A stretch of DNA of 64,000 bases, taken from contig JANPIN010000040.1 in assembly GCA_031425035.1 (NCBI GenBank), positions 104,380-168,379 of the forward strand, given 5' to 3'. Shown piece by piece: positions 17,026 through 24,991 of this stretch. Numbering within the stretch: position 1 is the first letter of the stretch; each line of letters opens with the position of its first letter. A program made the position numbers and the translations under genes. The notes beneath the pieces were generated by a model that was given only the letters and a program-made list of their open reading frames with translations, had not been told where the DNA came from and made no database searches. Source of the DNA: M3007 sp031425035. Its GTDB lineage: Bacteria > Bacteroidota > Bacteroidia > Chitinophagales > Saprospiraceae.

Positions 17026-18573
17026 TCAGGCGGCCGGTACTGGCGTATGGTCAAAGTCCACCCAGAATTCGCTGCCTTCCTCGATGGCGCTTACAAAACC
17101 CACCGTACCCCCCATCATTTCGGCGTAACGCTGCACAATGTAGAGGCCCAGTCCGGTGCCCTGCGTGTTGTTGACGGCATTACTGGCGCGAAAAAAGCGG
17201 TCGAACAGATGCTTTTGCTCCGGTTCCGGAATGCCCATCCCCCGGTCAAGCACGCTGATGCGAATTGTTTTATCATCTACGTGGCTGTGCACGACGATGG
17301 GTGCGCCTTCCGGTGAGTATTTGATGGCGTTGGAAATCAGGTTGATCAGGATGTTTTTGACCAGACTGAAATCCAGATACACCATGCGCAGACCTTCGTG
17401 GCGATGCTCGAAACTTTGTCCGGTTTTGAAGAGGTTTTTCAAGCTTTCAGCCACCTCCGTCACGCATTCTTTCAGGTCAGCCTCTTCCCAGTTCACGGCC
17501 ACCCGGCCTTCTTCCAGTCGGCCCAGTGAAAGGAATTCGGTGAGAATGGTGTTCAATCCATTCACCGCGTTTTTGATGCGGCCAGCGTGTTTTTTTACGT
17601 TCTCAAAATCCTGACGTTCCGCGTATTGGCTCGCCAGGCCGGCGGAAGATAGTACGGAAGTAAGGGGGGTGCGGAACTCGTGGGAGGCCATACTGACGAA
17701 GCGGCTTTTCAGTTCGCCCAGTTCGCGTTCCTTGACCAGGGCCAGAGCCAGTTCATTTTTGGCCTCTTCCAGTTCGGCGGTGCGTTCGGTCACCTTGGTT
17801 TCCAGGCCTTCATTCAGTTCCTGTAAGGCGATTGTGAGGCTGGCCAGCTCCTGTTTTTGCTGCAGGATGGAGTTTTCATGACTTTTTCGGAACGTATTAT
17901 CCACCACAAAAGCCACTACAAAAGAACCTTCCGCGCTTTTAAACGGACTCAAACTGACCTCCACCGGCACCTCCGTGCCATCTTTGCGCAGACCCTTCAG
18001 GTCCAGGCCAATACCCATGCTCCGCGGGTGTGGGTTATGGTGGTAGTTTTCCCGGTGGCTTACATGCCGTTTTTCCAGTCGGGTAGGGATCAATATTTCG
18101 ACAGGTTTGCCGATTAATTCACCGGTTTCATAACCGAAAAGGTGTTCGGCCGCCGGATTAATGATCACGATCATCCCTTTCTGGTTGGTCAATAATATGC
18201 CGCCGGTAGCGTATTGAAAAAGGGCTTTGAATTTTTCTTTTTGCTGTTCTTCCTCATTCCGCATGGAAATAAAACGGACCACAAAAAAAGCGGCCGCCCA
18301 AAAACTCAGCACCGGGGGGAGTCGCTCGAGCAGCATGTCTTCAAAAGGCACCTCATGCGGTTTAAGTGCGGCGCCGATGACCGTCAGGGTCGTAGTCATC
18401 ACCGCGAGGAAGAGCACATCGCTTTTTTCCTTAAAAAAAATGGCCAGAAAATGGGCCAGCAGGTAGGCAAATACGATATCGAACTGCCGGGGCAGCAGCA
18501 GGTCGGCAACAAAAATGAGGGCTACAAACGCCCAGATCAGTCGGGCCCAACGCGTAGTGCGGAAGTTTAACAT
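17026..18573 (-). CDS. PAS-domain sensor histidine kinase
   Basis: A 515-residue hybrid-free histidine kinase. Residues 1-105 hold about four membrane helices; a PAS domain (about 112-230) contains IIINPAAEHLFGYETGELIG; a coiled coil (about 235-290) leads into the HisKA domain with SMASHEFRTPL (phospho-acceptor H298); the HATPase domain shows NLISNAIKYSPEGA, DRGMGIP and GTGLGLYIV. There is no receiver domain and no adjacent response regulator, so its partner is unknown. It begins 18 bp after the UbiB-like gene in the same orientation, suggesting one operon. Confidence 0.9.
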   Translation of the reverse strand: MLNFRTTRWARLIWAFVALIFVADLLLPRQFDIVFAYLLAHFLAIFFKEKSDVLFLAVMTTTLTVIGAALKPHEVPFEDMLLERLPPVLSFWAAAFFVVRFISMRNEEEQQKEKFKALFQYATGGILLTNQKGMIVIINPAAEHLFGYETGELIGKPVEILIPTRLEKRHVSHRENYHHNPHPRSMGIGLDLKGLRKDGTEVPVEVSLSPFKSAEGSFVVAFVVDNTFRKSHENSILQQKQELASLTIALQELNEGLETKVTERTAELEEAKNELALALVKERELGELKSRFVSMASHEFRTPLTSVLSSAGLASQYAERQDFENVKKHAGRIKNAVNGLNTILTEFLSLGRLEEGRVAVNWEEADLKECVTEVAESLKNLFKTGQSFEHRHEGLRMVYLDFSLVKNILINLISNAIKYSPEGAPIVVHSHVDDKTIRISVLDRGMGIPEPEQKHLFDRFFRASNAVNNTQGTGLGLYIVQRYAEMMGGTVGFVSAIEEGSEFWVDFDHTPVPAA

Positions 18574-18591
18574 AAGAGCGAAGGTAGGATA

Positions 18592-20232
18592 TCAAGTTCG
18601 TTTTACCCGCCAAATGGCTGCAAAACTCAATGCTCCCGCCACCCAAAAACCCCAACGGCTGCTTTCAGTCAGGCCCAGTTCCCATAAACGCAGACTAAAA
18701 AAGGCCGCACCGATAGCCAGCACCGCAAAACTAAGCCTGCGCAGGACCCTGGCCAGTAGGCGCGCACTGGCTTCCAGGTCAGGTGTGCGGATCTCCAGTT
18801 CGCCGGACCGGACTTTACGCAGCGTTTTTTGCAGTTCGTCAGGTAGGGCCAGGGCATTCGTGAGGGTCCCTTGCAGCAGGTCGCGTATATAAGCAATCGG
18901 GCCGCCTTTATCCTGTAGCAGATATTGCTGGGCAAAGGGCCGCACCGTATCCAGGGGGTTATAGCCGGCGTCGAGGGTGTTGGAAAGACCCAGCAGCAGC
19001 GTGACCGTGCGGTTGAGCAGCACGTAGTCCTTCGGCACCTGCACCGTGCCGGCAATGCCGCGAAACCCGATGTCGCGTACCAGGTCCGTCAGGCTGTTAT
19101 TGAATGGGTTGACCTGAATATCGCGGAAATTCAGCCCCTCCAGTTTGATCTCGTTTTGCAGGAAATTGCGGAGGGCGGCGATCATTTTGCGCGCCATTTT
19201 TTCCGCGTCCGGTCCGTCGGCCAGGAAACCCATTGTGCGGCAGGCTTCGACCATGGCGTCGGTATCGTTTTTGACCGTCGCTTCGATGAGCTGGGTAATG
19301 CCGTTGCGCAACTGCGGCGACAACTGGGCCGTCGCGCCGAAATCGAGCAGGGTGACCCGGCCACTGGCTTCCACCAGCAGGTTGCCGGGATGCGGATCGG
19401 CGTGGTAAAAGCCGTCTTTGAACACCATGCGGCACCAGATGCGCAGGAGCCGGGCCGCCAGTTCGCGACGGTTTACGCCCCAGGCTTCGAGTTGCGCCAG
19501 GTTCGAAATTTTGACCCCGTCACAATAGGCCGTCGTCAGCACGCGACCGGTGGAGTAGGCGGTAAAGACCTCGGGTACCTGTACGTCCGGCTCCTCGGCG
19601 AGGTTGCGGCGAATAATGTCCATCGCCCGGGCTTCATTGGCGAAATCCAGTTCTTCCTCGATCATCTGGCGGACCTGGGCGTATAAGTAGTCCATGCCTT
19701 TAATGTCCAGGAACCAGGAAGAAATTTTGGTCAGCCGTTTGATAATTTCCAGGTCGATCTGCGCAATCTCCTCAATACCAAAGTGTTGTACTTTCACCAC
19801 CACCTCGGTGCCGTCGGGTAAAGTTGCCCGGTGTGCCTGGCCGATGGAGGCGGTGGCCATGGGAACAGGCTCGAAGCGACTGAAAAGTTCCTCCGGTGTT
19901 TTACCCAGATCTTCCAGTATACGCCGCTGCACTTCGGGGTAGGGGCGGGGTGGCAGCCGATCCTGCAGCGCCTCCAGCGGGCGTTGAAAAACCTCCGGCA
20001 GGAAGTTGGACATGATGGAAAGCAACTGCCCGACTTTGATAAAAAGCCCTTGTAACTCCAGAATGGCCTTTTTGACCCGCTCGGCATTGTACACGTGCAG
20101 GTCGCCAATCCGGCGGTCGTACCAGCGGCTACCCAATAACCGCCGCAAATACATCAGCCGCAAATAGCTGAGGGCGACGACGAAAGCCGTCCAGTAGGCT
20201 TTGCGAATACGGCGGGAACGGGAATAGTACAT
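18592..20232 (-). CDS. UbiB/ABC1 atypical kinase family protein (AarF-like)
   Basis: A 546-residue protein of the ABC1/ADCK/UbiB family. The KxGQ motif (FIKVGQLLS, near 66-72), the alanine-rich loop (MATASIGQAHRATL), the catalytic-loop signature HADPHPGNLLVEA and the DFGAT metal-binding motif are all present. Two hydrophobic helices close the C-terminus. Characterised members support quinone biosynthesis by ATPase-linked handling of lipid precursors; in menaquinone-using Bacteroidota the role is less clear. A -7-like element TACCTTTG lies 20-27 nt upstream. The histidine kinase follows after 18 bp. Confidence 0.88.
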   Translation of the reverse strand: MYYSRSRRIRKAYWTAFVVALSYLRLMYLRRLLGSRWYDRRIGDLHVYNAERVKKAILELQGLFIKVGQLLSIMSNFLPEVFQRPLEALQDRLPPRPYPEVQRRILEDLGKTPEELFSRFEPVPMATASIGQAHRATLPDGTEVVVKVQHFGIEEIAQIDLEIIKRLTKISSWFLDIKGMDYLYAQVRQMIEEELDFANEARAMDIIRRNLAEEPDVQVPEVFTAYSTGRVLTTAYCDGVKISNLAQLEAWGVNRRELAARLLRIWCRMVFKDGFYHADPHPGNLLVEASGRVTLLDFGATAQLSPQLRNGITQLIEATVKNDTDAMVEACRTMGFLADGPDAEKMARKMIAALRNFLQNEIKLEGLNFRDIQVNPFNNSLTDLVRDIGFRGIAGTVQVPKDYVLLNRTVTLLLGLSNTLDAGYNPLDTVRPFAQQYLLQDKGGPIAYIRDLLQGTLTNALALPDELQKTLRKVRSGELEIRTPDLEASARLLARVLRRLSFAVLAIGAAFFSLRLWELGLTESSRWGFWVAGALSFAAIWRVKRT

Positions 20233-20251
20233 GGATGTGGCGGTTGAGCCG

Positions 20252-20259
20252 CAAAGGTA
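20252..20259 (-). promoter_or_regulatory. candidate -7 promoter element of the UbiB-like gene
   Basis: On the reverse strand this reads TACCTTTG, a perfect match to TAnnTTTG, 20 nt before the start codon at 20232. No clear TTG is found at the -33 distance. Confidence 0.4.
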
Positions 20260-20501
20260 GGGGAATGTTGTTTTTAAGTGTTTATGTGGAATGGTCGGAC
20301 CGGTTAATTAGAATGGATATTCTTTGGGGATGCCATAATTAAAAATAATCCGGTTGTAGAATAGCCAGTTTAAATAAATATATTGACTTATAAATTTAAG
20401 GTGTCCAGTAGTGTACAAAAATTCGCTATTTATAGTGGAATATTATGTCGAGTAATTAATAAATGGATAATACACATGAGGTAGAAACGAATGCCGGATA
20501 C

Positions 20502-20572
20502 CCTGGGTTTAACGACTGAAAGAAGTGACACTTTTTTGAAAAGTGTCACTTCTTTCAGTCGTTAAACCCAGG
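20502..20572. repeat. perfect 34-bp inverted repeat with 3-nt loop
   Basis: Arms 20502-20535 and 20539-20572 are exact reverse complements around TTG. The arm starts CCTGGGTTTAACGACTGAAA and ends in TTTT. It is much longer than the other terminator stems here and is not directly downstream of a gene: the nearest 3' end is ccoI, about 400 bp away on the right. Confidence 0.9.
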
Positions 20573-20693
20573 AACTGTGGGTAATATTAGTTAATAAAGA
20601 CTCCGTTGCTGTGTTTCTATTCTATGTGTCGATAACTGCCAAATTGGAGTAATGCCAGTCAAGCGAAGCAAAATCATCACTAATTTAAAGCAA

Positions 20694-20969
20694 ATGTTTT
20701 GCAACGCCCAACATGACAAGGTAATAGCGTAATAATTATCGTAATAAATAACGAACTACTTATACTGGTAAATTATTAACATAATATATTCATTTGGTCG
20801 TTGTATGCGCTGCTCTCGCGCTGGTAATTTGCCAACTTTTCTTTTAGTCAACGTAACAGCAATCGGGCAGTGTTAATGGATTATTATTAAAGTATAATAA
20901 CTTTACTAATTAAAATACCCGGATGTTTCGCTGCGCTTAACATGACAGACTGTTGCGCTCAACATGTCA
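20694..20969 (-). repeat. three diverged copies of a CATGTTGAGCGC-type repeat
   Basis: On the reverse strand copies read CATGTTGAGCGCAAC (20952-20969), TCATGTTAAGCGCAGCGAAA (20923-20946) and TCATGTTGGGCGTTGCAAAA (20694-20718). The last two also share an AATTAGT segment a few bases further on, suggesting an old duplication about 230 bp apart. They resemble short interspersed intergenic repeats. Confidence 0.55.
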
Positions 20970-20973
20970 GCAA

Positions 20974-23463
20974 TCATTCCGCTTTCAGTATCCGCCGCGC
21001 CGCCAAATTCCCCATACCCACCCCGAACAGCACGATCGAGATCGAACTGACCGGCATCAGGATCGCGGCGATCAGCGGCGACAAGCCACCGGTGACGGCG
21101 AAGCCCAGGCCGATGGCATTAAAGGTCAGGGCCACGGCATAGGAGCGATGCACGATTTTGACCCCCGCCCGGGCCAGGCGGACGAACTGCGGCAGCCGCG
21201 CAAATTCATCGGCATGTAGAATGGCATCGCAGGCCGGCGTGAAGTTGTTGGTATTTTCCGCTACGACAATGCCCAGATCGCTCTGCCGCAGCGCGCCGGC
21301 ATCGTTCAGTCCGTCGCCAAGCATGAGTACGTGCTGGCCATGACGTTGCAGTTTTTTGATGAAATCAAGTTTTTCCTGCGGACTGCGTTGAAAGAACATG
21401 GCATCCGGATCCGGGAAAAAGGACTTCAGGGCGGCGGCTTCCTGGTTCTGATCGCCGGAAAGCAGGAAAGTATGGTGCCGCTCGTTTGCCCGCGTTTTGG
21501 TCAGTCCGGCGAAATACGCCAGCACGCCGGTCAGGCCATCGCGGAAACGGTTTTTAACGGTAAAATGGCCCAGCATGGCGCCGTCTACGCTGATATATAC
21601 GCCGCCGCCGCTGGTACCAATGCTCTCTGCGGGTAAAGTGCCAGCAATACCGGATTCCGTCGCCTGTACGAAGGCGGCCGACCCGACTTTCAGCGTCCGA
21701 CCCTGCACCCGGCCACGAATGCCCAGACCCGGTATTTCCTCGAAATCTTCCGGCGCCACCGTCGGTACGTCGGCCAGGGACGCATATAAACGGCGGCTCA
21801 GGGGATGGGTCGAATGCCGGACCAGCGAGCGGATCGCCACCTTGTCCGCATATCCGAGCGCCTCGCCCTGAAAGCGCATTTCCTGTTGTTCTACGTTGGT
21901 GATGGTGCCGGTTTTATCAAAAACGACGGCCGTTATATCGGCAAATGACTCCACCACCAGGCTGTTTTTCAAGTAAAACCGCTGCCGGCCGAGGATGCGC
22001 ATGATGTTGCCGAGGGTGAAGGGAATGGCCAGCGCCACCGTACAGGGGCAGGCCACGATCATCACCGCCGTGAAAGCGTTGATGGCGGCGGGCATGTTAT
22101 TTTGCAGCAGCCACCAGTACAGGAAAGCGCCGCCGCCGAATGCGAGGATCATGGCGGTGAAATAACGCCCTGCCGCGTCGGCCAACTGGGTAACCTGGCC
22201 TTTGGTGTTGCTTTTGAAGGCCTCATTGTTCCAGAGTTGGGTCAGGTGGCTTTGCGCGACGCGGCGGGTCAGCGCGATCTCGATGCTTTCCCCCGTTTGT
22301 TTGCCGCCGGCAAAAATCCGGTCGCCGCTATGCACACTCACCGGCTCAGATTCTCCGGTCACGAAACTGTAATCCACACGGGCTGAACCCTTTAGCAGAA
22401 TACCGTCGGCGGGAATGATCTCCTGGCTGCGAATAAGAATGATGTCGCCCGGCACCAGCCGGCTGACCGGAACGGAGGTTTCTTCCTCGCCATTGCGCAC
22501 CGTAGCCGCCACCGGAAAATAGGATTTATAGTCGCGCTCGAAGGACAACTGGTGCCAGACCTGCTGCTGAAACCATTTACCGATGAGCAGCAGAAACGTC
22601 AGCCCGGCGAAAGAATCCAGGTAACCCGGTCCGGTGTGCGTGAAAATTTCCCAGACACTGCGGCCGAACAGCGAAAGCAGCGCCAGGCAGAGCGGCAGGT
22701 TGATATTGAGCTGGCGGTTACGTAGTCCCTGCCAGGCGGCGATGAAGTAATCGCGGGCGCTGACCAACAGGACCGGCAAGGCCAGCCCAAGGCTTAAATA
22801 ACCGAAGGCGGCGGAAAACCAGGGGTCCGTTTCGCGGCTCATCCCGACGTATTCCGGAAAACTGAACAGCATGACGTTGCCGAAAGCGAAACCGGCGATG
22901 CCCAGTTGATAGGCAATACGGCGGCTCAGGACCGGAGCTTTCCGGCCGTCCACGTCGCCGAGATTAATGTCCGGCGCATACCCGATGGAAGCGAGCAGGG
23001 CCGCCAATTTGCGCAGCGAGGTTTGCTCCGCATCGAACTGGACCGTCGTGGTTTTTTTCAGGAAATTGACCCGCGCATGGATCACGCCGGTATCGAGTTT
23101 ATACAGGTTTTCCAGCAGCCAGATGCAGGAAACGCAGTGCATTTGCGGCAGATAAAAAGTAACCTGCGCCGTGGAGCCCTGCTGGAATTCGAGCAGTTTT
23201 TCGCTGACTTCGGGGTCGTCCAGGTAGGCGTAGTTTTTAGTAAAGCGCTGACTTTTAAGACTTTGTCCGGCGTTTTTATCCAGTGCGTAAAATTCGCAGA
23301 GGTTGTGGGTGTTCAGTATTTCAAAAACCATCTGGCAGCCGCTGCAGCAAAAGTACTTGTCGCCAATACTCAACTGATCGTCGGGACAGTCCGTATGGCA
23401 GTGGAAGCAGGTATGGGCAGTAATAGCTGGATTTTTTGGCTGCGCGAGTACGGAAACGGGCAT
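20974..23463 (-). CDS. ccoI: CcoI/FixI-type copper-translocating P1B ATPase
   Basis: An 829-residue heavy-metal P-type ATPase. The N-terminus has a cysteine-rich metal-binding region (CFHCHTDC, FCCSGCQMVFEI) typical of CcoI, then a heavy-metal-associated domain with MHCVSCIWLLENL (CxxC 110-113). Downstream are TGESEPVS, the membrane CPC motif (VACPCTVALAIPF), VVFDKTGTITN and MLGDGLNDAGAL. CcoI supplies copper for cbb3 oxidase assembly at the inner membrane. It is usually next to ccoS and ccoN; here those lie at the left edge, 20 kb away on the same strand. Confidence 0.92.
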   Translation of the reverse strand: MPVSVLAQPKNPAITAHTCFHCHTDCPDDQLSIGDKYFCCSGCQMVFEILNTHNLCEFYALDKNAGQSLKSQRFTKNYAYLDDPEVSEKLLEFQQGSTAQVTFYLPQMHCVSCIWLLENLYKLDTGVIHARVNFLKKTTTVQFDAEQTSLRKLAALLASIGYAPDINLGDVDGRKAPVLSRRIAYQLGIAGFAFGNVMLFSFPEYVGMSRETDPWFSAAFGYLSLGLALPVLLVSARDYFIAAWQGLRNRQLNINLPLCLALLSLFGRSVWEIFTHTGPGYLDSFAGLTFLLLIGKWFQQQVWHQLSFERDYKSYFPVAATVRNGEEETSVPVSRLVPGDIILIRSQEIIPADGILLKGSARVDYSFVTGESEPVSVHSGDRIFAGGKQTGESIEIALTRRVAQSHLTQLWNNEAFKSNTKGQVTQLADAAGRYFTAMILAFGGGAFLYWWLLQNNMPAAINAFTAVMIVACPCTVALAIPFTLGNIMRILGRQRFYLKNSLVVESFADITAVVFDKTGTITNVEQQEMRFQGEALGYADKVAIRSLVRHSTHPLSRRLYASLADVPTVAPEDFEEIPGLGIRGRVQGRTLKVGSAAFVQATESGIAGTLPAESIGTSGGGVYISVDGAMLGHFTVKNRFRDGLTGVLAYFAGLTKTRANERHHTFLLSGDQNQEAAALKSFFPDPDAMFFQRSPQEKLDFIKKLQRHGQHVLMLGDGLNDAGALRQSDLGIVVAENTNNFTPACDAILHADEFARLPQFVRLARAGVKIVHRSYAVALTFNAIGLGFAVTGGLSPLIAAILMPVSSISIVLFGVGMGNLAARRILKAE

Positions 23464-23646
23464 GGCGAACAGAATTTAGGCAGCAAAAATCCGCCGAAGG
23501 CCGGCGCAGGGAGTTGATGGCGGTCAGTGAGCGGGGTGATACTGGTCAGGAAGCGGGGCGATGGCCAACATCATGCAGGAACGTGATGCCGGTCATCCGT
23601 GCGGGCCGATTTGCCGGCTCAACTTTGCACCATAAAATCACTTACT

Positions 23647-24051
23647 ATGGATCTTCAGATTACTCCCGACCGTACGATTGGCCAGCTCCAGGCCGATTTC
23701 GCCACCGCTTTTCCCGGTTTAAAAATTGTCTTTTTCAGCAAAGCCCACCAGGCATATAAAGGCAGTCCGGCCAAGTTCCTGATCGACCAGACCGATACAC
23801 CGCTGCAGCAGTTATCCGCGCATATTCACCCCGGTTATTTGATTCTGGAGCCCGATATGGTTGTCTGGCAGATGGAAAGGCTTTTTGAAACAGAATATGG
23901 CCTGCACGTACAGGTGTTCCGCCAGTCGGGCGACGTGTGGCTGGAGACTTCCGTCAGCGACGATCTTACGCTCGAGCAGCAGCAGGCCAAGGCCAGCGCC
24001 AGCCTGCATCCGCAGCCGATCGAAATTATTGATTACCGCGAACAGGATTAA
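23647..24051 (+). CDS. conserved hypothetical protein, about 134 residues
   Basis: A small cytosolic protein without signal peptide or membrane segment. The ATG at 23647 (MDLQITPDRTIGQLQADFAT) is preferred over an earlier frame opening at 23599. An AACTTTGC sequence about 20-28 nt upstream resembles a -7 element. The sequence FPGLKIVFFSKAHQAYKGSP, and an acidic C-terminus ending in IEIIDYREQD, are distinctive, but I do not recognise the family. Its position between ccoI (divergent) and a universal stress protein gene (87 bp downstream, same strand) suggests a link with the redox/stress genes. Confidence 0.7.
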   Translation: MDLQITPDRTIGQLQADFATAFPGLKIVFFSKAHQAYKGSPAKFLIDQTDTPLQQLSAHIHPGYLILEPDMVVWQMERLFETEYGLHVQVFRQSGDVWLETSVSDDLTLEQQQAKASASLHPQPIEIIDYREQD

Positions 24052-24137
24052 TAGGGTAGGGGAACGCGCTGGCAGAACAGCCTCCTGCACGTTACTCTCC
24101 ATTTTCATTTTTCTTTCCACTTTCCCAGCTTCCTTCC

Positions 24138-24962
24138 ATGAAAAACATCCTTGTACCCACGGATTTTTCCAAATGTGCCAATAATGCCATGATGTATGCC
24201 CTGGAAATCGCGCAGCGGGCCGAGGCATCCGTGACGGCGTTATACGTCGTGTATCCGAACGAAGGCGTGGATAATAATATGTACAACGCCTTTTTCATCG
24301 ACGATTACGTGCAGGAGCGCCTGGAGGGCATGAAGTCCTGGGTGAAGAAATTTTCCCGGAGCCCGCATTTACAGGAAGTGGAAATCCAGCTGGAATGCCG
24401 GATCGGTTTCCCGGTGACGACCATTTGCCAGACCGCCGCAGACTTGCAGTCCTCGCTCATCGTGATGGGCACTACCGGCGCTACCGGATTGCGCGGCATG
24501 TTACTCGGCAGCACGGCGGCGGGTGTACTGGGCGGGACCAAAATGCCGGTGCTGGTGGTACCGCCGAAGGGCGTTTTCCGAACCAAAGCGCGTTTTGCCC
24601 TGGCGACGGATTTCAAAATGCCGGTAAGCAGAGCTTCGCTGCAACTCATGCGCGAACTGCTCAATCTGCAGCATACGGGACTGAACGTGGTGCATCTGAC
24701 GCAGGAGCAGGATAAAAAGCCGGACCGGAAAAAAGAGGACCTGCTGAGCGAAAAGCTCGGTACCATTCCCCATGACTTCCATTACCTGCATGACGGCGAC
24801 CTGGTCCCGGCCATTCATAATTTCCTGGAAGCTACCGATTGCAACGGGCTGGTCACCATTGCCCATGAGCATTCCCTGATGCACAAATTACTCGGTAAAA
24901 GCGTATCGCGGTCCCTGGCTCAGCAAACGAATGTACCCATGCTGGTGCTGCATGATGCCTGA
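24138..24962 (+). CDS. universal stress protein, tandem UspA domains
   Basis: A 274-residue protein with two UspA-like domains. Domain 1 starts MKNILVPTDFSKCANNAMMY and ends with the nucleotide-binding pattern IVMGTTGATGLRGMLLGSTA followed by MPVLVVPP. Domain 2 (about 150-274) starts RFALATDFKMP and retains VTIAHEHSLMHKLLG...LVLHD. It differs from the Usp at 14749-15603, so the two are not a recent duplication. It follows the hypothetical gene at 23647 by 87 bp on the same strand. Confidence 0.9.
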   Translation: MKNILVPTDFSKCANNAMMYALEIAQRAEASVTALYVVYPNEGVDNNMYNAFFIDDYVQERLEGMKSWVKKFSRSPHLQEVEIQLECRIGFPVTTICQTAADLQSSLIVMGTTGATGLRGMLLGSTAAGVLGGTKMPVLVVPPKGVFRTKARFALATDFKMPVSRASLQLMRELLNLQHTGLNVVHLTQEQDKKPDRKKEDLLSEKLGTIPHDFHYLHDGDLVPAIHNFLEATDCNGLVTIAHEHSLMHKLLGKSVSRSLAQQTNVPMLVLHDA

Positions 24963-24991
24963 ATATAGAGCATACCGCCGGATTCCGCCGG

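Larger units (their letters stand above)
20233..20973. other. 741-bp AT-rich non-coding gap with palindrome and repeats
   Basis: The gap separates the 5' end of the UbiB-like gene from the 3' end of ccoI. It is visibly AT-rich compared with its GC-rich neighbours and holds no convincing reading frame. It contains a perfect 34-bp palindrome (20502-20572) and diverged copies of a CATGTTGAGCGC-type repeat (20694-20718, 20923-20946, 20952-20969). No transposase remnant, tRNA or attachment site was recognised. Confidence 0.7.

Noticed and set aside
20233..20973. Insertion-sequence remnant
   Set aside because: Although AT-rich and palindrome-bearing, no transposase fragment, terminal repeat pair or target-site duplication could be seen.
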